Assembly: GCF_000801105.2 (NCBI RefSeq)
Contig: NC_079516.1
Location: forward strand, 53,365,265 to 53,429,264
Reading direction: 5' to 3'
Origin: Raphanus sativus
Taxonomy: Eukaryota > Streptophyta > Magnoliopsida > Brassicales > Brassicaceae
DNA length: 64,000 nt
The position numbers were made by a program, and so were the translations under genes. Under the pieces are notes generated by a model. That model was not told the origin of the DNA. It did no database searches and saw only the letters and a program-made list of their open reading frames with translations. Within the stretch, counting starts at the first letter, position 1. Each line of letters begins with the position of its first letter. This document shows, piece after piece, positions 23,201-32,567 of this stretch.

Positions 23201-25370
23201 CTTGTCCTCCATCACCAAAAGTCACTTTTCCACCCTTGATAGGTTGAAGTTTCTCAAGATGTTCATAGCTTCCTGTCATATGTTTTGAGCAACCACTGTC
23301 AAAGTACCAAGGAGAATCTATTTGAGAACCCCCATCTGCACTGGTGTATGCAACGTGACTTACAAAGTTGACCTTCTCTGATATACTCGTGAAGTGACAT
23401 GCCAGATTCAACTCTGGTTTGGTGTGTGACTCAGGAAGTTCCTTGTGTGACCTGTTGATGACGCGATCTTTGTAGGTTGGATATAAGTCTCTTTTAGCAA
23501 TCCAGACATGTCCATACATAGAAGGTTCCAAGAAACACAAGTTTAACCTCCAGGCTCGCTCATATTGATGTCTTCGAAAGTAACAGAAATTGACATGATG
23601 TCCTCGTTTTCCACAGAAGTGACATCCATTTCCACGACGTCTTGCACGAGAGTTAGACTCGTATTTCCCAGTGTTCTGGAGAGCAGGCTGAGCTTGAGGA
23701 GGACGGGGTTCAGCAACCTTTTCCTCCTTGGAGACTTCTTTTACGAACACAACTTGATGTCCTTCTTGATCCGACTTAGAGGTAGATCCATGAAATCCAA
23801 GCCCTCGGCTTGTGCTGGGGCATTGTCCCAAAGTCAGCAGATGGTCTAAAGACTTGGTGCCGGTTGATAGCATCTTGACCTTTTTAAGGTTTTCAGCCAA
23901 CTGACTTTCCAACAGCTTACTCTTATTTTTTTCTTGAAGAAATAGTTCGCTCAACTGATTGAATTTAGCCTCAAACTCCTTATGAGATCGTTCCTGCTCA
24001 GTCATGGCTCGTTTTAACGCCAGAACTTCCTGATCAGATTCCTTTAAGATTGAAAGAGCAGCAGGTTGTGTTATAGGTTTCTCAAGTTCCAGAATGTTTA
24101 CTTGTGCCTTCAACATTGCTCTATCCTTTATGAGCTGAAGGTTTTCATGGCTGAGCTCAGTAAACTGATTAAACAGTGTCTTGTACTCTGTTTCCAGGTC
24201 ATGATTGAGCTCGTCGTCTTCCTCCTCCATTACTTCTTCCACTTTGTCAGAAACTGAAGTCACACCTTCATGTGCTACGAGTGCCATAAAATTCAGATGT
24301 AATTCCCCATCATCGCTCTCACTATCCGAGTCTGTGTCGCTGAAGCTCATAAGTGACTTGTCTTTCTTCAAGTTATTTGGACATTCACTTCGAGTGTGAC
24401 CATATCCTTTGCACTCTATGCACTTGAGTTCTTTCCTTTTAGTGAGTGGACATTCATTCCGAAAGTGTCCATATCCTTCACATTCATGACACTGAAGCTC
24501 CTTCTTCCTTTTTGAAGCATCTGACCTTGATGACTGTGTATTACCACGATCTAATTCATTCCTCTGAAACCGGCTGTTTGATCTGCTACCACCTTTTTCA
24601 ACTCGTCTCATAAACTTGTTAAAGTTCTTTGCCATTAAACTCAGATTATCTTCAATTTTAGAGACTCTGTCATCATCTTTAGAATTAGCAGTGAAGGCAA
24701 TACTCTTCTGAGTGTTCTCCTGTCGATCAGATTTCTCGAGGTCATGAACCTTCAGGATACCAGAGAGTTGGTCAAACTTCATCTCATCAGTGTCAACGGC
24801 TATATTGAGAACTGCCTTGTATGCTTCAAACCGAGGAGGTAAACATCTCAGGAGTTTCTTCACCAGATCCTTTTCTTCATACTTCTTGCCCAAGACTGAA
24901 GATTCACTAGCCAGTTCACTGATTTTAGAGATAAACCCATCGATAGGTTCATCATCTCCCATGCGCAAGTTCTCAAACCTTGAGGCTAAGTGATCAATTC
25001 TGGTTCGTCGTACACTTGTGTTTCCTTCAAAGTGATTGATCAATGTATCCCAAGCTTCTTTTGCCGACTCACATCCTTGAATAATTTTGAATTGTTCCAA
25101 ATCGACAGCAGAGAAGATGACAGTTAACGCCTTAGAGTTGAATTTTGATGCTGATTTTTCTGAATCTGTCCACTGATCCTTAGGTTTCGGACCCAAAGTC
25201 TTATCTTCCATCATCACAGTGGGTGGAGACCACCCATCCTCAACAGCAGTCCAGGCATCCTCGTCGATCCCTCTGATCACATGTCTCATTCGTGCTTTCC
25301 AGTGTCCAAAGTTGCCTCCGTCTAGCATGATAGGCTTGTGTAGCGTAACAAGCTCCTTCATGGTGTCCAT
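20265..25370 (-). CDS. Copia gag-pol polyprotein, intact
   Basis: One frame of 1701 codons without a stop. Order: gag with a UBN2-like start; two CCHC zinc knuckles near residues 293 and 317 and a third near 580; a Glu/Lys-rich coiled coil around 400-530; protease with FDSGCSKHM near 690; integrase zinc region (LWHKKLGH) and catalytic Asp, Asp, Glu near 878 (HMDLMG), 940 (SDHGGEF) and 975 (NGVVERKNR); reverse transcriptase with FDETFAPVA and YVDD near 1390; RNase H with CDADWAGC near 1552 and STAEAEYIAL. All catalytic residues I can check are present. The ATG is only 68 bases from the primer-binding site. Copia order is certain; Sirevirus membership is likely. Confidence 0.96.
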   Translation of the reverse strand: MDTMKELVTLHKPIMLDGGNFGHWKARMRHVIRGIDEDAWTAVEDGWSPPTVMMEDKTLGPKPKDQWTDSEKSASKFNSKALTVIFSAVDLEQFKIIQGCESAKEAWDTLINHFEGNTSVRRTRIDHLASRFENLRMGDDEPIDGFISKISELASESSVLGKKYEEKDLVKKLLRCLPPRFEAYKAVLNIAVDTDEMKFDQLSGILKVHDLEKSDRQENTQKSIAFTANSKDDDRVSKIEDNLSLMAKNFNKFMRRVEKGGSRSNSRFQRNELDRGNTQSSRSDASKRKKELQCHECEGYGHFRNECPLTKRKELKCIECKGYGHTRSECPNNLKKDKSLMSFSDTDSDSESDDGELHLNFMALVAHEGVTSVSDKVEEVMEEEDDELNHDLETEYKTLFNQFTELSHENLQLIKDRAMLKAQVNILELEKPITQPAALSILKESDQEVLALKRAMTEQERSHKEFEAKFNQLSELFLQEKNKSKLLESQLAENLKKVKMLSTGTKSLDHLLTLGQCPSTSRGLGFHGSTSKSDQEGHQVVFVKEVSKEEKVAEPRPPQAQPALQNTGKYESNSRARRRGNGCHFCGKRGHHVNFCYFRRHQYERAWRLNLCFLEPSMYGHVWIAKRDLYPTYKDRVINRSHKELPESHTKPELNLACHFTSISEKVNFVSHVAYTSADGGSQIDSPWYFDSGCSKHMTGSYEHLEKLQPIKGGKVTFGDGGQGKIRGVGVTDRPDLPRLINVYYVDGLKANLISVSQLCDEGLEVIFNSKECRAVDPQGNIVLCRIRSGNNCYMWKPTNVCCSATTSKLDLWHKKLGHMNINGLTRLVNAEVVRGVPDLESQTSTVCGACCQGKQVKVQHKRIPEIRSKQLLELVHMDLMGPITPESVAGKKYILVMVDDFSRYTWVDFLRNKSDAIDSFRILALQLKQKGGIMEIKSDHGGEFQNEQFDSFCQSQGIRHQYAAPRTPQQNGVVERKNRTLQEMARAMLCGNNVPPGFWAEAVSTACYVINRVYVKPKTKTTPYEILKGKTPNLSHMHVFGCLCYILNDKDHLGKFDAISDVGMFLGYSTNISAYRVFNQRTKFIGDKVNVVFDDSVGFYQTRVTQTVECVTPSSSAPEAMIKEESEGEEDTNEVRVDLDQGKVHKNHSSADVIGGVFDERVTRKKQINFKEMVKLASFMAQMNNVECYVSQIEPKNLQEALEDEYWTDSMHQELEQFERLDVWELVPRPEGVNVIGTKWIHKNKIDEEGNVTRNKSRLVGQGYTQIEGVDFDETFAPVARLESIRLLFGMACGFRIKLYQMDVKSAFLNGVLQEEVYVTQPKGFEDPHYPDYVYKLKKALYGLKQAPRAWYERLTDFLIKAGFQRGGVDKTLFIGENGQDVIIIQVYVDDIIFGSTSKEMVDDFVRTMTKEFEMSMVGELSYFLGLQIKQLADGITVSQSTYAKNLIKRFGMETSKVANTPMSTTTKLSRDDDGKPVDEKLYRAMIGSLLYLTASRPDLCLSVGICARYQASPKESHMNAVKRIIKYVKGTLDFGLHYTFETNVNLAGFCDADWAGCLDDRHSTSGGCFFLGNNMVAWHSKKQNCVSLSTAEAEYIALGSCCTQLLWMRQMLVDYGIISDPMLVHCDNMSAINLSKNPVQHSRTKHVDIRHHFVRELVEMRIVILEHVSTEKQLADLFTKPLDYNTFLGLRKALGIVNL

Positions 25371-25424
25371 GAAATCCGCAGGATCTCAACCTGTTAGTAG
25401 TAATTGATACCACAGAGGTTTCCT

Positions 25425-25436
25425 GCTCTGATACCA
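25425..25436 (-). other. primer-binding site of the Copia element
   Basis: The minus strand reads TGGTATCAGAGC two bases inside the 5' LTR, complementary to the 3' end of initiator methionine tRNA. Confidence 0.93.
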
Positions 25437-25438
25437 AA

Positions 25439-25916
25439 TGAAAGTTCAGGGACAACCAATAAACAGAGCACAACGAGAATCCAAGAACACTCTTTCTTGT
25501 ATATTAGAAATCACTTAAACAATCACCTAGATCTGTTTAATCCGAATTACTCTCAGTCACACACGACTAGAGACGGACCAATTTCTAATCTCTTAACTCA
25601 GTAGATCGAGCTTCAACAACTCTGAACTCGATCACCTCTTTTACTTGACAAGACAAACCCTTGCTCAAGCTTTTCAATTAACGTCCTTAACCTAGATCTG
25701 CCCTCGACAATCTAGTTAAGTAGCCCTCATCGAATATACTATATTTCCTAATATCTCGATGCAATCTAATCTTCCATATCTTCTTTACTTGATAATCACG
25801 TTATGCCACGTCATAGTTTCCATAACCGACTCTTTCCATTATGTCACACATCGATCTCATGTGTGACACAGTCTTCCTCTCTTCTTCACGATCACAGCTC
25901 TTTTCTTGAGCTTACA
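25439..25916 (-). repeat. 5' LTR of the Copia element
   Basis: 478 bp, TG...CA, apparently identical to the LTR at 17092-17569. It is the promoter end for minus-strand transcription. Confidence 0.95.
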
Positions 25917-25921
25917 AGTCA

Positions 25922-26788
25922 TATTTCTTTTGTAGTTCTCAAGTTTTTTAAACGTGTCGTCGTTTCAGTAAATAACCTGTCAAGAAATTAGTTTGCTAAA
26001 CCCTTAAAAACGTTTCGGCTTCAAAACGGGATTTTTTGTTTGACTCTCATCAAACTGTTTTTTTTTGTTTGGTCATAATCAAACTGATGCAACTTTAGTT
26101 TCCCACTATGTGCAACTTAGTATTTGACATAAAGAGAAAATATTCTTCAGAAACCAAATATAAAACGAGCGGTCTTCTTAATGTCAATTGAAAAGGTTAT
26201 TATATATATATTTTGTAGTTCATCAGTTTCTCTGGGCTGTCATATAATCAATTTTTCAGTCGATGTAACAATTCACTGGATCGAGTGTTAGAAAAAAAAA
26301 CATGTGTTTTCTTCAGTAAAAGTCTAAGATACTGCTACAACCCAAATCTAACCTATTTTCGAATAAAGTTGACACATCCTTATTTGTGTATGTGTTTTGT
26401 TCCTTAGCTGAACGTTACAGCAGACAAGTGTCTCATAAAGACAACCAAATCTGATTCGCTTCTCAGGTACATACACTGATACACTTAATCGAGAGTGTAG
26501 CTTTCCCAAGAACTATGGATGCTACTATTTATATTTATTTGTGTATATTATACTGTGTTTACTTGCTTTACTTAAACTCCTTTTACTTAAATTCATAACT
26601 TTAATATTTCTCAACCCTCCTTTGATAGAGTGGATCGCTCTGACATGTATGCATCAAAATGTATAGGCTGATGCTTTTGTCTTCGTACGTTTTATTGGTT
26701 CGAATTTTTTATCATTAGTTGATATATGAAATTACATTTTGTTTTCTCAGTAGTTGATATATCCTTTTGTATGTTTTAGAATCATTTT
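25922..26788. other. intergenic DNA after the Copia element
   Basis: AT-rich with no convincing gene. Confidence 0.6.
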
Positions 26789-27370
26789 AACTGTTTATTT
26801 GCTACATGTTTTAATAATATATTAATATATCATAGAACTTTCCTTTGTCAAAAAAATATATCATGGAATTTGACTTAAAACAATTAAAACTTTACTCATG
26901 TTCATGGACGGATGTTTGATTTAATTTGTATTCCATGCAAAATTCTGGTTTTATAAAAAATTTAATGTATATTTTTTTATTTTTTAATATATATGTTTGA
27001 TAATAATTTTTTTATTTGTACAAAATATTATATTATTTTTTTTATAACTTGATGATATTTAACTGTTTATTTGCTACATGTTTTAATAATATATTAATAT
27101 ATCGTAGAGTGTTCCTTTGTCAAAAAATGTATCATGGAATTTGACTTAAAAAAGTTAAAACTTTATCCGCGCTTCATGGATGTTTGATTTAACTTGTTTT
27201 CCATATCAAATTCATAAACCGCTGGTTTTATACAAAAATCTTATGTATATTTTTTTATGTTTTGTAATTTACATATAGAGTAAAATATATTATTTTAATA
27301 TAAATGTTTGATAATAATTTTTTATTTGTATAAAATATTATATTAAATTTTTTATAACTTGATGATATTT
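26789..27370. repeat. tandem direct duplication of an AT-rich segment
   Basis: A segment beginning 'aactgtttatttgctacatg' at 26789 and ending 'ttgatgatattt' at 27060 is followed at once by a diverged second copy at 27061-27370 with the same ends. The second copy carries insertions. Both share 'tatcatggaatttgactta'. It could be an old tandem duplication of a decayed transposon. Confidence 0.75.
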
Positions 27371-29435
27371 AATGTAATTGTATATTCATATATTAACATG
27401 TTGTTTTGTTAATTTGTTTTAAAATGAAACATCATACTAAAAAAAAAAATTTTTTGCATTTGTTTTCTATAGTTTCTTATTAATTTTATGATATTTTATT
27501 TTTTTTGATAATTAAAATCTCAAAATTTTAATATTTTTTAAACTAACTATATTTAAAAATGGTTTTATATAATATATACTATATATTTCAGTTTGTGTTT
27601 TTATTTTTACCACAAAAAAAACAAAAATCATTGTAATTAATTAATTTAATTTTTATTTACATAATTTCTAAATAAAAAAATACAAAATATTTAATTTACT
27701 GTAAATACAATAATTAAATGTGTAAATAAAATAAAATACTTAATCTTATATCCATGTCTCCAAACAATATTATCCATGTTTTCAAATAGTATAAGAAAGC
27801 TTCAATTTTAATAATATAGATATTTTATTAAATTAACAACGTTCGATATAGATTATAGGGTTTTTATATAATATAGGTTTTTATTTCAAAATACATAAAG
27901 AAAACACCGTGTTACGTTTTTACAATTGAATCAACGAGTACATCATGTGGATCACTCTCGCAGAAAAAAAGAAAAGACTGCAAGTATTAACTCCAACGTG
28001 CAATAAAGTTTTGTTGAAAATAACTCATAAAAGTCTTACCGTTTATGTTAATATAAGCGTAGAAGTCATGGTGATAGATAGAGGGAAGACGTTTCTTTGA
28101 CTACCCTTCAATCATCAAACAAAAATGTGCTACAAATTCAAAAGCAAAGTCCCTAACTCGCCTAACTATATTTCTCATCTGACTTTGCTTTAAATGTAAA
28201 TTGTCATGTTATTTAGCTACATTAAAAATTGGACATTAAGGTTTTTAAAGTATACTCATTAATTCCGTCGTAGATTATTTTTAAGTACTAGTCAATGTTT
28301 TATCGAGTAGTTTCTGAATGTTACCTAGTTTCAAGAAAACAATGAATTTCCTTAATAGAAAACTTGTGTACACATATTTATTGAAGAAAACAACTGTGTA
28401 TATATCTATATTTCGATGAAGTAGTAAAAAGGAAATACTATATACCATTCTCAGTTTCACATTTTTTTTCCCAAATATAAACATAGAATTATTAACAAAG
28501 AAATAACTGTAGAAAAAAACTCAATTTGCATTCTTCACATAATTAAACACATCAAACTCTTTCGAGATAGAATTGTAAAATATTGATATTTTTCCATCAT
28601 TTTTTTTCATGCACAAGGAAGTACTACCTGGTCAGTGAACATCCGCAATATTCCGGTTAAAAAGCAATATACATTTTTTACTGGTTACTGATTCTTTTTT
28701 TTTTTTGAAAAAAAAATGGTCACTGATTCTACTTCATAAACAAATTACAGAATATTTTGAAAATGTCAATAGAATAGAAAATCAAAGAAATACAAAAACA
28801 AATGGAGATCAAAGTTAAATCGATAATATTCCACAAAATTTAATCCTGTCCTTTAGACAATGTATAATATTTGTATATAATAAGATATATGTATATAAAT
28901 TTTGTATTTATTATCCTGCAGGTCTGAGCTAGATAGATTCATTGCTCGAACTATAAATTGTGAAGCCATCATTCTTTACTATATATGTGTCCATATAGCC
29001 GATATAACAAATGAAGAAAATGAAACTTTAATATTACAAGAATATATGAATAATTCATTTAGGCCATAGTGTTCACATTTATTTTAAACTGGATTGTGCA
29101 TATATACACAACATCTTACGTCTGCGCTACTGTGTGTTAAAATCTAGAAACTCTGTAAAATAGAATTCTTATCAAAGAGAAAGTGAAGAGTGCGTGTTAC
29201 TATTCATCTGAACGAGTCAAAGGGTCAAACCTAAGTATTTTAAATTACACAATAGTTGACCAAATGGAGACTTGATTAGTCTCAGAATAGTATACACTAT
29301 AGTTGCAAAATTCCACTTTAGAAACAAAAAATAACAATAATTGAATATCACACTTATGCCGTGTTGTAGTCACTCTTCATTCTTTTACTTATTTTCAAAT
29401 ATCCTTAATAAAATACTACTTTTAAAATTCTATAT
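27371..29435. other. AT-rich intergenic DNA upstream of MYB2
   Basis: No convincing gene. The part nearest MYB2 probably holds its promoter. Confidence 0.55.
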
Positions 29436-29448
29436 TCTTGTGTTCATT

Positions 29449-29575
29449 CACTATATATAATAAAATCACATCTTGCTTAATCACTTCAAATCTAATCCAC
29501 AAAGCCTTTCACACCATCTCATCTCTCTCTCTCTCTCTCTCTCTTTTTTCCTTTCCCTCATTAAAAAAACGAGAT
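29449..29575 (+). promoter_or_regulatory. MYB2 core promoter and leader
   Basis: A TATA box (CTATATATAATAA around 29450-29462) is followed by a leader with a (TC)n run at 29523-29544 and then the start codon. The transcription start is inferred. Confidence 0.55.
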
Positions 29576-30623
29576 ATGGAAGATTACGAGCGAAGCTCAA
29601 ACTCTCCAACACATGAAGAAGATGCTGATGTACGGAAAGGTCCATGGACTGAAGACGAAGATGCTATTCTCGTCAACTTCGTTTCCATCCACGGTGATGC
29701 TCGCTGGAACCACATCGCTCGTTCCTCAGGTATCAACTCAATCAATAATCTCTAATTTACACATAATTGCATAGCGTATATATACACACACACACACACA
29801 TACTTATACATATAAGTTCAATTATGCAGGACTTAAGAGAACTGGTAAGAGTTGTAGATTAAGATGGCTTAACTACTTGCGTCCAGATGTTAGACGAGGC
29901 AACATCACACTTGAAGAACAGTTTATGATCCTCAAACTCCATTCTCTATGGGGCAATAGGTATATTACCAAAAAATCACATGTAAAATTAAATACACGTG
30001 TTCCCATTTACTACTAGTTTCTATTAAATTTTGTTTGTTTATAAATATGCTTAAATTTGAGACTTATTGTTTTGTTTAGGTGGTCAAAGATTGCACAATA
30101 TCTACCGGGAAGAACAGATAATGAAATAAAGAATTATTGGAGGACTCGGGTGCAAAAGCAAGCTAAACACCTTAGATGCGATGTTAATAGCAATCTTTTC
30201 AAGGAGACAATGAAAAATGTTTGGATGCCTAGACTGGTGGAAAGAATCAACGCCCAAACACCATCACCCACGTATGAGCAAGTGGACTCTATGGTCACCG
30301 ACCCAAGTCAACCCACTGCCGAACCAAGTCCGGTCGAACCGGGTTTTGTTCAGTTTAACCAGAATCATTATTGTCACCAGCAACAGTTCGTGCCAGCGTC
30401 AGACGTGTCAGCAACGTCTTCGAATTCGCCTGCTGATGAGACGTTATCGGAAGTTCAAGGAGGGGTAGTGAACGGTTCGGGTTATGAACCAGCGGATCAA
30501 ACGGGTTTCGGTGGGTTCAACGATTGGGGATGTGTTGGTGGGGACAACACGTGGACGGATGACGAGAGTTTTTGGTTCTTGCAGGAGTTGTGTAATGAAA
30601 CGACATCGTACTCGTATAATTAA
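29576..30623 (+). CDS. MYB2: R2R3-MYB transcription factor MYB2
   Basis: Nuclear DNA-binding protein. Arabidopsis MYB2 acts in ABA, salt and drought responses. Three exons: 29576-29729, 29830-29959 and 30080-30623, 828 bases, 275 residues; Arabidopsis MYB2 is 273. The R2 repeat is about residues 21-73 ([28 protein letters not shown]), and R3 about 74-124 ([31 protein letters not shown]). The conserved Trp residues of both repeats are present, except the usual first Trp of R3, which is Phe/Ile-like as in many R2R3 proteins. The C-terminal part is acidic and ends near SYSYN like the Arabidopsis protein. The start is set by MEDYERS after the (TC)n leader. No defects. Confidence 0.96.
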
Positions 30624-31171
30624 GGAAATATACGATTACGGTACGTAACGAGGAATTCAATTGCGTCACGTTTGGTGTAATATTCATTCGAGCGTGATGC
30701 CAATTTTAGATACGGCCTTGGTATACGAATCTTGACTTAATTTAATATGCTCTTTTTTCTCTCTCGATTATATTAAGATATATGATCATCACACGAGTAT
30801 ATTGTGATTTGTGATATACAGTATGTGAATTATTCAATATTACTTTTGTTTCATAATTGTCAGGGAAAATTTCTCAATTAAACATGTTTTTCATAGTGGA
30901 AAAGGATGTACACTAACTCGAATCAGTTCATGTTCGGTTGGTGCGTTTTATTTACGACAAGACATAGGATCGAGATGAATAAACACTCGTCATATAAGAT
31001 TAATACATTAATTATATGTTAGTTAGCCATAGTTACTTACACAATCACACGTCGGCATGGATCATATATAGACCATAAAATCAACATTTCAGTAAAAAAT
31101 AATAATCAACATCTATTTTATATCAACCTTCATAAAATTGATCTTGTTATGACCCAACTTGCTTTCAAATT
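30624..31171. other. 3' flank of MYB2
   Basis: 3' UTR and intergenic DNA; no other gene seen. Confidence 0.55.
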
Positions 31172-31287
31172 GTCACAACACATGATTTATTTGATATAAA
31201 AAATACTCAACATATTTACGCAGAACTACAATTTGACAGTTCAAAGTGCTCATGTATACCTCATGCGAAATAGGCATGTTCGATCCA
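31172..31287. repeat. dispersed repeat, copy A
   Basis: About 115 bases from 'tcacaacacatgattt' to 'ttcgatcca' that match 35668-35778 in the same orientation, with some substitutions and small indels. Shared blocks include 'gatataaaaa', 'ctacaattt', 'gttcaaa.tgctc' and 'tacctcatgcga.ataggc'. The copies bracket SWC4. Confidence 0.8.
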
Positions 31288-31357
31288 CTGGTAAGTAGCG
31301 ATACAAAACATTATATTATGCTAGGATTCACATTATTTATACATACGCTTCGCAAAC

Positions 31358-31618
31358 TTACATCAACAACTGATTCTTGACGATATTCCAGTAAAACCCT
31401 TCATCCATATCATTAACCCCACACGTAGTTTCGATTATAAACTCGTGACGATTGCTTCGATGCGAAATATCAACCACCGAAAGAATCGTCCTCGTCTCGT
31501 CTCCCGACACAGTTCTGTAACGTTTCACCGCTGACAAAGAAGCCGTCGCCGTCAGCTCCTCCTTTGGCGTAAGACGGCAACTCATCAGTGCTCTAACGAA
31601 CATCACTATCGACGCCAT
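31358..31618 (-). CDS. small uncharacterised protein, 86 residues
   Basis: A single open frame with an in-frame ATG at 31618, giving a basic N-terminal half and an acidic C-terminal end (CGVNDMDEGFYWNIVKN). I recognise no domain. Codon use looks coding, unlike the AT-rich flanks. It lies between MYB2 and SWC4, where Arabidopsis has an annotated small unknown gene (At2g47200), which I recall but cannot check. No signal peptide or membrane segment is evident. Confidence 0.6.
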   Translation of the reverse strand: MASIVMFVRALMSCRLTPKEELTATASLSAVKRYRTVSGDETRTILSVVDISHRSNRHEFIIETTCGVNDMDEGFYWNIVKNQLLM

Positions 31619-32470
31619 GTGTCTCTGATGTCGTATGATGCTTCGGTATCTGCTAATTAAATGGTAACTGCGTATCTAATAACTTTTAAGTGCAAAGACA
31701 TGCATGCACTCAATATAACTACATATATGTGAGTTTGTGTGCGCGCTTGTGTCAGTGTGTGTGTAGTCTTAACAACTATTGTTGAACTTGGAAAGAAAGC
31801 ACAAGGTGAAAGACAATGAAATATAGTTTTGGTATATATTGTAAATTTACCAAATTGCTACTAGAGTGCCAACATGGAGTTTGTAGTAGTATCATAGAAG
31901 CAAGGTCATTATGGTTCTTTTTACAGCATGGTTTTTGATGTAGGAGGAGAAGGAAAAGAGTTCATCTTCACCAAGAAACATCGGGAGGATGAAGATATAA
32001 TTTCTGATCTAATCCTTTCTCGTTCCGGTCAGTGATGGTTGGACAACCTTCTAGGCTCTCTCCTTTTTCTAGTTAACTAAACCATTTTGGTGAGTAAACC
32101 TGTATATAAGTTTTCCTGATTTCTAAAATTGAATATATTTGTTAAACTACAGTTTTGAATATTACATGAAATATTTTTCACTGAATGATATTTACTTATA
32201 TCTGTATAATACATTTAGTATTTTTATACAAAAAAATTCCAATATTTATTTTAATTCGCATTCTGCTCCGTATATGTCAATATGCGTGTCTTTTGCTTAC
32301 TTAAAAGTTTTGTATAATCTTGGGCTAACGTAATCTGTAAAGGCCCGGCTTGTGAAACGCCACCGTTTGAGGTCGTTGCAAAGGCTAAAGCCTAGAGAAC
32401 TCGCTAACCGAATCCAAAGGTTTAAGAATTCTTTCGCGCGCTCAAAATCCCCAATTCGCCAATCTTCGTC
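31619..32470. other. divergent intergenic region before SWC4
   Basis: Contains the shared upstream region of the small minus-strand gene and SWC4; no gene recognised. Confidence 0.55.
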
Positions 32471-32471
32471 G

Positions 32472-32480
32472 AAACCCTAA
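32472..32480 (+). promoter_or_regulatory. telo-box in the SWC4 leader
   Basis: AAACCCTAA about 90 bases upstream of the SWC4 start. This motif is common in leaders of housekeeping and chromatin or translation genes in Arabidopsis. Confidence 0.5.
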
Positions 32481-32567
32481 ATTCTGAATCGATCCTGATC
32501 GAATCGAAGATCGAATCGTTTCTGGATTGGATGATAGTCACCCGTTAAACTCGAAATCATAATCGTA

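Larger units (their letters stand above)
17092..25916 (-). mobile_element. complete Sirevirus-like Ty1/Copia LTR retrotransposon
   Basis: An 8825-bp element, transcribed on the minus strand. LTRs of 478 bp at 17092-17569 and 25439-25916 start TG and end CA and appear identical base for base. A perfect 5-bp target duplication AGTCA flanks it (17087-17091 and 25917-25921). The primer-binding site TGGTATCAGAGC (initiator Met tRNA) follows the 5' LTR and a purine tract precedes the 3' LTR. Order protease, integrase, RT, RNase H is Copia type. The long gag with extra CCHC knuckles and coiled coil, plus a third ORF after pol, resembles the Sirevirus group (SIRE1, Endovir1). Nothing is broken, so it is young and may be competent. 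Confidence 0.95.
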
